64,000 bases of DNA from Caproiciproducens galactitolivorans (lineage in GTDB: Bacteria > Bacillota > Clostridia > Oscillospirales > Acutalibacteraceae), in NCBI RefSeq assembly GCF_026672255.1, contig NZ_JAPOHA010000002.1, positions 1 to 64,000 on the forward strand, in the 5' to 3' direction. This document shows, piece after piece, positions 8,184 through 16,537 of this stretch (position 1 is its first letter; each line of letters starts with the position of its first letter). The notes below the pieces were generated by a model. That model did no database searches. It had not been told where the DNA came from and saw nothing but the letters and a program-made list of their open reading frames with translations. Both the position numbers and the translations under genes were made by a program.

Positions 8184-9557
8184 ATGGCAAAGAAAAAGTT
8201 CAAATTATTTGATGCGATTCTGTCCGTTATCTGCGTCGTTTTCGTCGCGGAAGCAGCGGCACCGGCGGCGGCCATCGGGAATTCACAGTTCTTCTGGTGG
8301 ATTTTCCTGATAATCACATTCCTGCTCCCTTACGGCATGATTGCTGCGGAACTTGGAACAGCCTATGATGACGAGGGTGGACTTTACGACTGGGTACGCA
8401 GGGCGTACGGCAAAAAATGGGGATCAAGGGTCGCCTGGTACTATTGGATTAACTTCCCGCTGTGGATGGCGTCTCTGGCGGTTATGTTCCCCTCTACCAT
8501 CAATTTGCTTACCGGCTCCGAAATGGGGACGCTGCCAAGCATTCTGATTGAACTGGCATTTATCTGGATCGTCGTTCTGCTCAGCTTTTCCCGCATCAGC
8601 GACAGCAAATGGATTTTGAACCTGTCCGCTTTTATTAAGGTCTTTATTGCACTCGTACTGGGAGGCCTCGGGATTTATACCGCGGTGACCCGCGGCGCGG
8701 CAAACGAGTACACGGTGCAGTCCATGCTTCCTTCGCTGAATTTGGACAGCCTGTCCTATATTTCCGTTATTCTCTTTAACTTCATGGGATTTGAAGTCAT
8801 TACCTCCTATGCGTCCGACATGGAAAATCCAAGAAAGCAGATTCCGCAGGCGATCATTGCAGGCGGCATAGCCATTGCGGTTATCTACATTTTCTCCTCG
8901 TTCGGTATCGGCGTCGCCATTCCAACAGACCAAATCAGCACTTCCAGCGGTCTGATGGACAGCCTTCAGCTTTTAATCGGCAAAAACGGCGTTTTCATTA
9001 CCATTATGGGTATCCTTTTTCTGGTAACTTTGTTTGGCAATATGGTTTCCTGGTCCTACGGTGTAAACTATGTGGCCGACTATGCTGCAAAGAACGGCAG
9101 TCTGCCCAAGGTGTTTGCGCATGAAAATAAGAAGACGGAGATGCCGACCGGCAGCGCGGTTATGAACGGCGTTGTAGCAAGTGCACTGGTTATTGTCGCT
9201 CCGTTCCTTCCCAATCAGGACCTGTTCTGGAGCTTCTTCGGCCTGAACGTAGTGACCCTGTTGCTGTCCTATGTACCGCTCTTCCCGACGTTCCTGAAAC
9301 TTCGCAAAATTGACCCCGACAGGGAAAGACCGTTTAAAGTTTCCGGCGGCCCCGTTAAGCTTCGCTTAATGGTCATTCTGCCAATGATCTTACTTCTTGT
9401 TTCCATCATCTTATCCTGCGTGCCGCTGAACAGTTCAGCCGACGAACTTTCTTCCAAAGGGCCTCTGGCCATCGGTACCCTGATTGCGATTATCATCGGC
9501 GAAATTATTTGCCATATGCCTTCCAAAGATCAGAAATCGGAGGAAGCAAAAGAATAA
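8184..9557 (+). CDS. aguD: Agmatine/putrescine antiporter (APC superfamily), copy 1
   Basis: 457 residues, about 12 membrane helices, no signal peptide. The N-terminus FKLFDAILSVICVVFVAEAAAPAAAIGNS and the following GxxELGTAYDDEGGLYDWVRRAYG region are typical of APC-type glutamate/GABA and agmatine exchangers. Start ATG 8184 is preferred over GTG 8175 because AGGGG sits a normal distance before it. In the pathway it imports agmatine in exchange for putrescine. It lies between ptcA and aguA, as in Enterococcus and Lactococcus clusters. A second, related transporter follows aguA, so the division of labour is unknown. Confidence 0.88.
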   Translation: MAKKKFKLFDAILSVICVVFVAEAAAPAAAIGNSQFFWWIFLIITFLLPYGMIAAELGTAYDDEGGLYDWVRRAYGKKWGSRVAWYYWINFPLWMASLAVMFPSTINLLTGSEMGTLPSILIELAFIWIVVLLSFSRISDSKWILNLSAFIKVFIALVLGGLGIYTAVTRGAANEYTVQSMLPSLNLDSLSYISVILFNFMGFEVITSYASDMENPRKQIPQAIIAGGIAIAVIYIFSSFGIGVAIPTDQISTSSGLMDSLQLLIGKNGVFITIMGILFLVTLFGNMVSWSYGVNYVADYAAKNGSLPKVFAHENKKTEMPTGSAVMNGVVASALVIVAPFLPNQDLFWSFFGLNVVTLLLSYVPLFPTFLKLRKIDPDRERPFKVSGGPVKLRLMVILPMILLLVSIILSCVPLNSSADELSSKGPLAIGTLIAIIIGEIICHMPSKDQKSEEAKE

Positions 9558-9590
9558 AAAGTAAAACGAATACAGAAAGGGAAAGTAGCT

Positions 9591-10706
9591 ATGAAAGTAA
9601 TTTATCAAGACAATTCGACACCGAAAAAAGACGGTTACAGAATGCCCGGCGAATTTGAAAACCATACAGGCACATGGATGCTGTGGCCGCAGAGAACAGA
9701 CAACTGGCGCAACGGCGGTAAGCCGGCGCAGGAGGTTTTCTGCAACGTTGCGAGAGCAATCGCACAGTTTGAGCCTGTTACCATGTGCGTAAACCCGGAT
9801 CAATATGAAAACGCAAAGGCCATGCTGAATGACGATGAGCAAATCCGTGTAGTGGAAATGACCAGCAATGACGCCTGGATCCGTGACTGCGGCCCGACCT
9901 TTGTCGTCAGTGACAAGGGCGACGTCAGAGCGGTCGACTGGGACTTCAACGCATGGGGCGGCCTTTATGACGGTCTGTACTTCCCATGGGATCAGGACGC
10001 TCTTGTTGCGTCCAAGGTCTGTGAAATTGAAAGGGTTACCCGCTATAAGCCCGATCATTTTGTCTTAGAGGGCGGTTCCATTCATGTTGACGGCGAAGGC
10101 ACAGTCATCGTTACGGAATCCTGCCTGCTCAGCCCCGGCAGAAATCCGGAACTGAAGAAAGAGCAGATTGAGGAAAATCTGCGCCAGTACCTGAACGTTG
10201 AAAAGGTGGTATGGGTAAAAGAGGGCATCGACCCAGACGAAACCAACGGACATATTGACGATGTTGCCTGCTATGTGCGTCCGGGCGTTGTTGCCTGTAT
10301 CTGGACGGAAGACAAAGACGATCCGTTCTATCAGATTGCGCACGACGCTTACGATCTGCTGTCCAACACCGTTGACGCGAAGGGCCGCAAGCTGAAAGTC
10401 TGCAAGCTCTCCCTTCCGAAGAAACCGGTCCGCATTACCCTTGAAGAGTCCAAGGGCGTTGACGTTGTAGAAGGAACCCTTCCGAGAGAAGAAGGAGACC
10501 TTTGCCCGGGTTCTTACATGAATTTCCTGATTGTCAACGGCGGCGTAATCGTACCGCAGTACGGCGATGAAAACGACGCGCTTGCGCTCCAGCAGATTCA
10601 GGAGATGTTCCCGGAGCGGAAAGTGGTAGGCGTTTTGACCCGCGAAGTTGTTTTGGGCGGCGGAAATATTCACTGCATCACCCAGCAGCAGCCCAGCGGC
10701 AAATAA
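9591..10706 (+). CDS. aguA: Agmatine deiminase
   Basis: 371 residues, family length. It hydrolyses agmatine to N-carbamoylputrescine and ammonia. N-terminal RMPGEFENHTGTWMLWPQR, the DAWIRDCGPTFV segment, the His-Asp motif in NGHIDDVACYV, and the nucleophilic Cys362 in GGGNIHCITQQQP are the signatures of the guanidine-modifying superfamily. Start ATG 9591 follows GAAAGG. Third gene of the operon. Confidence 0.96.
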   Translation: MKVIYQDNSTPKKDGYRMPGEFENHTGTWMLWPQRTDNWRNGGKPAQEVFCNVARAIAQFEPVTMCVNPDQYENAKAMLNDDEQIRVVEMTSNDAWIRDCGPTFVVSDKGDVRAVDWDFNAWGGLYDGLYFPWDQDALVASKVCEIERVTRYKPDHFVLEGGSIHVDGEGTVIVTESCLLSPGRNPELKKEQIEENLRQYLNVEKVVWVKEGIDPDETNGHIDDVACYVRPGVVACIWTEDKDDPFYQIAHDAYDLLSNTVDAKGRKLKVCKLSLPKKPVRITLEESKGVDVVEGTLPREEGDLCPGSYMNFLIVNGGVIVPQYGDENDALALQQIQEMFPERKVVGVLTREVVLGGGNIHCITQQQPSGK

Positions 10707-10733
10707 TACACAGAATAAGCCCCCTATATGGCG

Positions 10734-10761
10734 GCGGGGATGCACAGGACTGCATCCCCGC
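10734..10761 (+). other. Intercistronic stem-loop between aguA and the second antiporter
   Basis: Perfect 11-bp GC-rich stem GCGGGGATGCA / TGCATCCCCGC with a 6-nt loop, with no T-run after it. It may act as a partial terminator or as a 3' stabiliser of the aguA message, lowering expression of the last two genes relative to the first three. Confidence 0.6.
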
Positions 10762-10817
10762 TTAAATATTTCGCCGCTTTAAGTGTGTGCCCGGGAATAA
10801 GAAGGGGGGAAAACCCT

Positions 10818-12320
10818 GTGGACGGGAAACCTGTAAAAAAGAAGTTCAAAATGTTTGATGCGGTTCTTGCCTCGGTCTGTATTGTCATGACGATTGAAGC
10901 TTCCGCTCCGGCTGCGAAAATGGGAAATTCGCAGTTCTTTTGGTGGGGATTTCTCATCCTGACTTTCTTCCTGCCCTACGGATTGATCTCCGCCGAACTG
11001 GGTACCGCGTATCAGGGGCAGGGCGGTATTTATGAATGGGTAAGAAAGGCGTACGGCATACGCTGGGGTTCACGAACGGCCTGTTATTACTGGCTGAATT
11101 TCCCTGTTTGGGTAAGTTCCATCGTTCTCCTGTTTACGGACGTGCTCATCTCCACTTTTCATCTTCCTATCGGCACGTTTGGAGGACTTGCCATCCAGCT
11201 TCTGCTCATATGGCTTGTCGCGTTCCTAAGCTGTTTTCGTATCAGCGACAGCAAGTGGATACTGAACCTGGCGGCGGTCTTCAAAGCAATTATCATGCTG
11301 GCGCTGGGATGCCTTGGGTTTTACATGGCGCTTACCAAAGGGGCGGCCAATTCTTTCAGCCCGCAGTCTTTTCTGCCTTCGTTCGATTCGCAGGGGCTTT
11401 CCTATGTAATCGTTATTTTATTTGACTTAATGGGGTTTGAAGTCATTACAACTTATACGGAAGATATGCCGAACCCGGAAAAACAACTCCCGCTCGCCAT
11501 TAAACTCGGCGGGGTGTTGATTGTGTTTTTCTACATATTGGCGGCGTTTGGAATCAGCGTGGCAATCCCGACGGACCAGTTGAGCGCTTCGACCGGTGTG
11601 ATGGAAAGTTTTCGTATCCTGCTTCATCAAACCGACAGTGTGCTTATCAGTCTGGTCGCGGTCATGTTTCTGTATGCATTGTTTGCAAACTTAATTTCCT
11701 GGTCGCTGGGAGTCAACAGCGTAATCAAATCCGCGGCGCAGGATCATTGCCTTCCGGAATTTCTGGCGGTGGAAAGTAAAAAGACCGGGATGCCGCTGGG
11801 TGCTTCCGTTATCAACGCCGTTATTTCCAGCGCAATTGTTATTTTGGGTGCCATCGTGCCGAACACGGATGTATTCTGGCAATTTTTCGCAATGAATATG
11901 ATTATCCTGCTTTTGTCCTATATTATGATCTTCCCTTCGTTCTTAAAATTGCGGAAAATAGATGCCGATCGTCCCCGCCCGTACAGGATCAAGGGCGGAA
12001 CAATAAAATTGAAGTTCATAGCCTATATGCCGATGAGTCTGATTCTTTTATCCCTGGTTTTCACGGTAATGCCCTTTCACTTGAGCGAGGCGGAATTATC
12101 GTCGAAGCTCCCCCTTCTGATCGGCAGCGGCTTGGTAATACTTATCAGCGAATACATATCCTACAGGAGCTTAAAATCTGAAAAAATTCGTACCGGCGGA
12201 AAAGGTCGTTCAGCCGATGAGAAAATCATTAGCCTTTCCCCGAAATACGGAGAAAAGTTAGGGAGGAAACACAATGTCACGAATTGTAATTGCCCTGGGC
12301 GGCAATGCATTGGGAAATAA
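10818..12320 (+). CDS. APC-superfamily amine/amino acid antiporter, second copy
   Basis: 500 residues from GTG 10818, with AAGGGGG 8 nt upstream. The longer in-frame ATG 10728 lies in the stem-loop region. Strongly similar along its length to the first antiporter (FKMFDAVLASVCIVMTIEASAPAAKMGNS, GTAYQGQGGIYEWVRKAYG), with about 12 helices and a longer basic C-terminal tail. The tail (RTGGKGRSADEK onward) overlaps the start of the carbamate kinase gene by 47 nt, so the two are translationally linked. It may exchange a different pair (for example arginine or ornithine, or provide a higher-affinity agmatine route). Specificity cannot be read from sequence. Confidence 0.85.
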   Translation: MDGKPVKKKFKMFDAVLASVCIVMTIEASAPAAKMGNSQFFWWGFLILTFFLPYGLISAELGTAYQGQGGIYEWVRKAYGIRWGSRTACYYWLNFPVWVSSIVLLFTDVLISTFHLPIGTFGGLAIQLLLIWLVAFLSCFRISDSKWILNLAAVFKAIIMLALGCLGFYMALTKGAANSFSPQSFLPSFDSQGLSYVIVILFDLMGFEVITTYTEDMPNPEKQLPLAIKLGGVLIVFFYILAAFGISVAIPTDQLSASTGVMESFRILLHQTDSVLISLVAVMFLYALFANLISWSLGVNSVIKSAAQDHCLPEFLAVESKKTGMPLGASVINAVISSAIVILGAIVPNTDVFWQFFAMNMIILLLSYIMIFPSFLKLRKIDADRPRPYRIKGGTIKLKFIAYMPMSLILLSLVFTVMPFHLSEAELSSKLPLLIGSGLVILISEYISYRSLKSEKIRTGGKGRSADEKIISLSPKYGEKLGRKHNVTNCNCPGRQCIGK

Positions 12321-13212
12321 CGCGGAAGAGCAACAGCGCAAAATTGATGAAGCGGCGCCGTCTTTGATCGGTTTGATCAAGCAGGGGCATGAAATTATCG
12401 TGAGTCATGGAAACGGCCCGCAGGTCGGCATGATCAATCTGGCTTTCGACGCGGCTTCGCAGCAGTCGGACAAAATAGCGAAAATGGAATTGCCGGAATG
12501 CACGGCAATGAGCCAGGGGTATATCGGGTACCATTTGCAGAAGGGAATCTTAAAGGAACTGAAACGGGTAGGGATGCCCTGGCATGTTGCGACTGTGGTT
12601 ACGCAGGTGGAAGTGGGCGAACACGATCCCGCTTTTTCAAACCCCACCAAACCGATCGGCGCATTCTACGATGAAGAGACGGTACAGAGCCTGAAAAAAG
12701 AGAAACCGGACGCCGTATTTGCGGAGGACGCCGGAAGAGGCTGGAGAAGAATGGTTGCCTCCCCAAAACCGATGGAAATTGTCGAACGGGATTCCATTCT
12801 GAACCTGCTGGACCATGAATTTATCGTTATCGCCTGCGGCGGCGGCGGAATCCCCGTTGTTAAGGATGCAAAAGGAAACTATAACGGCGTACCCGCTGTG
12901 ATTGACAAGGATTTTGCATCCGCAAAACTGGCGGAGACGGTTGGCGCGCAGTATCTGTTTATCCTGACGGCGGTTGATAAAGTTGCCATTAACTTTGGAA
13001 AGGCAAATCAGCAGAATCTCGATGAAATGACGGTTGAGCAGGCCGAAAAATACTGTGAAGAAGGCCAGTTCGCGAAAGGAAGCATGCTTCCGAAAGTACA
13101 GGCCGCCATTCAGTTTGTAAAATCCGGTGAAAACCGGAGGGCCGTTATCGCTTCGCTCGAGAAAGCACCGATGGCGATGAAAGGCGAAAGCGGAACCCTA
13201 ATACACGCATAA
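12274..13212 (+). CDS. arcC: Carbamate kinase
   Basis: 312 residues. It makes ATP from carbamoyl phosphate and ADP, the energy-yielding last step of the agmatine pathway (called aguC in some species). Start RIVIALGGNALG, the VSHGNGPQVG loop, the IACGGGGIPVV segment and VIDKDFASAKLA are all standard for the amino-acid-kinase fold of ArcC. GGAGG lies 7-8 nt before ATG 12274, inside the preceding transporter gene. Last gene of the operon; a terminator follows. Confidence 0.96.
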   Translation: MSRIVIALGGNALGNNAEEQQRKIDEAAPSLIGLIKQGHEIIVSHGNGPQVGMINLAFDAASQQSDKIAKMELPECTAMSQGYIGYHLQKGILKELKRVGMPWHVATVVTQVEVGEHDPAFSNPTKPIGAFYDEETVQSLKKEKPDAVFAEDAGRGWRRMVASPKPMEIVERDSILNLLDHEFIVIACGGGGIPVVKDAKGNYNGVPAVIDKDFASAKLAETVGAQYLFILTAVDKVAINFGKANQQNLDEMTVEQAEKYCEEGQFAKGSMLPKVQAAIQFVKSGENRRAVIASLEKAPMAMKGESGTLIHA

Positions 13213-13218
13213 TAACTC

Positions 13219-13253
13219 AAAAATAAATCCGTTTTAACAGACGGATTTATTTT
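13219..13253 (+). terminator. Terminator of the agmatine operon
   Basis: AAATAAATCCGT / ACGGATTTATTT stem (12 bp) with an 8-nt loop, ending in TTTT, directly after arcC. Confidence 0.85.
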
Positions 13254-13434
13254 GCTATTTAATAATTGACGGAGAAAAGCTGAAAAATCATTCTATCCTT
13301 AAGAAATCTTTCAATTTAATAGAAATGAAGCATCGATTTTCTAAGAATTCAGCAGATTCTTTATGCGTACAATAAATTGTTAAATGTGTAACAATAAGAA
13401 AGTATAAAGAGAAAAGTATAAAGAAGGAAGAAAA

Positions 13435-15417
13435 GTGGAAAAGGTATCTTTTAAAAACAGACTCGCATTTCGAATCCCACTTCAGGTTGTTGCCTTGGCT
13501 GTTTCGATTATTGTCATGATCTGTATCATCCTTGGCGTGTTTTTATCGAATTCAAAACAGCAGTCCGTCCAGAACGAGATCAATTATTTGGCACAGAATA
13601 ACGCATACCGTGTTACCGCTTATCTGGACAACATGCTGACAACATCCAATTCGCTTTCCTATGCAATCAATAAATACAGGAATTCCGATCCGAAAATAAC
13701 GGATAAACTGATTCGGGATACGCTGGGGCATTCCGTTGACGACAGCCGCATCTTCGGCACATTTGTCGCTTTTGAACCGAACGCGCTGATTCCGAATACG
13801 CCGCAGGGCCTTTCCTATTATTCGTATATTGAAGACGGGAAAAAGAAGCTCGAAGTAATGAATGATTATGATACCTATAACAATGAGGATTATTATACCG
13901 CCACCAAGAAAACATTAAAGCCCCATTTAACGGAACCGTACAGTTTTAAATTGGAATCGGGGGAAACCGTATGGCTTGTCACCATAAGCTGTCCGATTCT
14001 TGATGACAGCGGCAAATTTATAGGAGTAACCAACACCGATATCTTGTCGAATACCATTAACAGCCTGCATTATAATATGGGGGAATATAAAACCTCCGCA
14101 AATTATATTTTAACCGATGACCGGAATTACGTGTCCAATACGGCAGACCGAAAATTAGCGGGCACAAAATATAAGGAGCAGAAGGATGATAATCTGCTTA
14201 AGGTTACGCAGGCATTAAATCTGGAAGGAATCGAAAACCACTGGATCAGTACGTTTACCGTTAAAAAATCGGAAGCTTTAGGGGAAGTCACTACCATATT
14301 GATTCTGATTATTATTACAGGCATCATCGGCATCATCATCCTCTCGCTGCTGATTACCCTGCTGATTAAAAAATCGCTGCGTCCGGTAGACAGCATCGTA
14401 GAGCTTTCCGCCAATATGGGAAACGGAAACCTTCATTCGGATATTACGGTTTCTTCACAGGACGAACTGGGGAAACTCGCGGAGATATCGAAAAAGACTT
14501 CCCGGAATTTAAGCGGTTATATTCAGGAAATATCGGATGTATTAAATAAGCTTTCCAACGGGAATCTGAAGATCGACGTAACGCGCGATTATGTCGGCGA
14601 CTTTGCACCGATCAAACAGGCGATGCTGAAAATAATTGATTTTCTGAATCATACTTTTTCAGAAATTGAGACTGCGGCGTCGCAGGTTTCCGTCGGTGCG
14701 GGTGAAATCGCCAACGGTTCCCAGACGCTTGCGGAGGGAGCCACAGAACAGGCAAGCTCTGTCGAAAAATTGTCCGAATCGATGAATTCCATTTCGGAAC
14801 AGGTGAAGAAAAATGCGGAGCACGCAAATAACGCGAAAACCCTTTCGAATGATACCCAAGAGGAACTGGATGATGGCCAGCAAACCATTGAAAAGATGAC
14901 GGGCGCAATGGAAGATATCCGGAATTACTCGAACAAGATTACGCAGATCATCAAGACGATTGACGATATCGCGTTCCAAACCAATATCCTTGCGCTGAAT
15001 GCGGCTGTTGAAGCGGCAAGGGCCGGTGCCGCCGGAAAAGGCTTTGCCGTGGTTGCGGACGAGGTACGGAATCTGGCGGGAAAAAGTGCGGAAGCCGCAA
15101 AACAAACCACGCTTTTAATTGAGGGCTCGGTGAAAGCCGTTGAAAACGGAACGGTTACCGCCCTTAAAACCGCGGAGCTGCTGAACAGAATTATTGAGAA
15201 ATCCCAAAACGTCAATGATGTTGTCACACAGATCGCCTTTGCAACAAATCAGCAGGCCGACGCCATTTCCAATATTGAGTCCAGTATTTCTCAAATCACC
15301 TCTGTCGTTCAAATGAATTCGGCCACCGCGGAAGAAAGCTCCGCCGCCGCGGAGGAACTTTCCGCTCAGGCAAAAACGCTTCATGAAAAAGTATCCATGT
15401 TTCAATTGAAAAATTAG
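13435..15417 (+). CDS. Methyl-accepting chemotaxis protein with dCache-type sensor
   Basis: 660 residues from GTG 13435 (GGAAG upstream). TM1 is about residues 16-36. An extracellular region of about 240 residues has dCache features (DNMLTTSNSLSYAI, NPDIFGTF-like core, DYYTATKKTLKPHLTEPY, and PILDDSGKFIGVTNTDI). TM2 is about 285-305, followed by HAMP and the methyl-accepting coiled coil with tip [19 protein letters not shown]. dCache chemoreceptors often bind amino acids or amines. Its place right after the agmatine operon makes a polyamine or amino-acid ligand plausible but unproven. Monocistronic, with its own terminator. Confidence 0.93.
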   Translation: MEKVSFKNRLAFRIPLQVVALAVSIIVMICIILGVFLSNSKQQSVQNEINYLAQNNAYRVTAYLDNMLTTSNSLSYAINKYRNSDPKITDKLIRDTLGHSVDDSRIFGTFVAFEPNALIPNTPQGLSYYSYIEDGKKKLEVMNDYDTYNNEDYYTATKKTLKPHLTEPYSFKLESGETVWLVTISCPILDDSGKFIGVTNTDILSNTINSLHYNMGEYKTSANYILTDDRNYVSNTADRKLAGTKYKEQKDDNLLKVTQALNLEGIENHWISTFTVKKSEALGEVTTILILIIITGIIGIIILSLLITLLIKKSLRPVDSIVELSANMGNGNLHSDITVSSQDELGKLAEISKKTSRNLSGYIQEISDVLNKLSNGNLKIDVTRDYVGDFAPIKQAMLKIIDFLNHTFSEIETAASQVSVGAGEIANGSQTLAEGATEQASSVEKLSESMNSISEQVKKNAEHANNAKTLSNDTQEELDDGQQTIEKMTGAMEDIRNYSNKITQIIKTIDDIAFQTNILALNAAVEAARAGAAGKGFAVVADEVRNLAGKSAEAAKQTTLLIEGSVKAVENGTVTALKTAELLNRIIEKSQNVNDVVTQIAFATNQQADAISNIESSISQITSVVQMNSATAEESSAAAEELSAQAKTLHEKVSMFQLKN

Positions 15418-15431
15418 CAGAAATGAAATCG

Positions 15432-15486
15432 AAAAACAGCCTTTTCCCGCCCTGTTTCCGGCACAGCGGGATGAGGCTGTTTTTTT
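15432..15486 (+). terminator. Terminator after the dCache chemoreceptor
   Basis: AAAACAGCC...GGCTGTTTTTT outer stem with an inner CCCGC/GCGGG stem, ending in a T-run. Confidence 0.75.
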
Positions 15487-15792
15487 ACAGAAAGCAGAAT
15501 TCTGCGAAAAGGAATCAGGAGGAGTTTTTCTAATTGTAGGAATTATGTTGTTTTACCTTACATAATGATATATAATTAATAAAATAATTAATAAAAAATA
15601 TGAATTTTTATGTTTTATTTTACTATATCCTGATAGCAAATCGCATTTTCCAACGATATAATCCTTTCTAAGTATTTTGAAAATTTAGGAAATTGGAAAT
15701 ATCGGGAATATCGTTATAGTGTATTATAAATTTAAACAAAGATCCTTATTTGTATGATATTCTATGGATTCAATTTGAAAGGAATAGAGAAA
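15487..15792. promoter_or_regulatory. AT-rich regulatory region with AATATCG repeats
   Basis: About 300 nt without a gene. Near its end, two direct copies of AATATCG (15698-15704 and 15707-15713, 9 nt apart) occur. An inverted partner AACGATAT is at 15652-15659, facing ATATCGTT at 15708-15715. The sites lie about 80 nt before the PocR-LuxR gene and may be an autoregulatory operator. Confidence 0.4.
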
Positions 15793-16524
15793 ATGACAGC
15801 AGATCTGAATCTGGCAGGTTGTGAAAAATGGATTAAAACCATTGGCAAAAGAAAAATTCAGTCTTTCCAGGATTCCTTTGCAGATTTATACAATATCAGT
15901 TTGGGGATCGTTGATTTAGAAGGAAAATCCGTAACGGTATGGTCGAATTCTTCTTTATTTTGCCATCTCATCATGCAGAAGAACCGGGAAAGATGCAAGT
16001 CCGAGCAGCAATGCGTATTGGACAATGTTTTAAATAGTAAAAAAATCTGTATCTTTACCTGTTATCTTGGCATTACCTATTTTGCGTGTCCGATCTTTTT
16101 TAACGAAGAGCTGGCAGCCATCTGTTTGGGAGGGGGCGTTTATTTAGGAAAAGAAAAAATATTAATTGATTATAAAATAGCAAAGGACGTGCCGGTATTC
16201 AGCGAATCCAAATTAAATGACTGTGTCGGATTATTGGAAAATATCTTCAATCTGCTGAATGTTCACGAAAATATAAATGAGACAAATAAGAATAAAGAAA
16301 ATGAATTAAGCCAGGAAGTATTGTTCCTGGAAAAGAAACTAAGCCGCAGGGAAATTGAAGTCATAAAATTTATTCGGGACGGACTGACCAATAAAGAAAT
16401 ATCCGCGGAATTGAACATAAGCGATAAAACGGTAAAAACACATATTACCAATATTTTAAGAAAATTAAACATGAAGGATCGAATGCAGATTATTATGTTC
16501 TGCAAAAATAATTTAATGAAATAA
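15793..16524 (+). CDS. PocR-domain LuxR-type transcriptional regulator
   Basis: 243 residues from ATG 15793, with AAAGGA 9 nt upstream. An in-frame ATG at 15754 has no ribosome site. Residues 15-150 look like a PocR sensor domain: WSNSSLFCHLIMQ, a row of cysteines (NRERCKSEQQC, KKICIFTCYLGITYFACPIFF) and GGGVYLG. PocR domains bind small organic ligands or cluster-like cofactors. A short coiled coil follows, then a LuxR helix-turn-helix: LSRREIEVIKFIRDG, NKEISAELNISDKTVKTHI. First of three adjacent signalling genes. Confidence 0.82.
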   Translation: MTADLNLAGCEKWIKTIGKRKIQSFQDSFADLYNISLGIVDLEGKSVTVWSNSSLFCHLIMQKNRERCKSEQQCVLDNVLNSKKICIFTCYLGITYFACPIFFNEELAAICLGGGVYLGKEKILIDYKIAKDVPVFSESKLNDCVGLLENIFNLLNVHENINETNKNKENELSQEVLFLEKKLSRREIEVIKFIRDGLTNKEISAELNISDKTVKTHITNILRKLNMKDRMQIIMFCKNNLMK

Positions 16525-16537
16525 TATGGTGAATGGC

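Noticed and set aside
10728-10817. Extended N-terminus of the second antiporter from ATG 10728
   Set aside because: No ribosome site; the added residues lie over a stable stem-loop and are unlike the related first antiporter.
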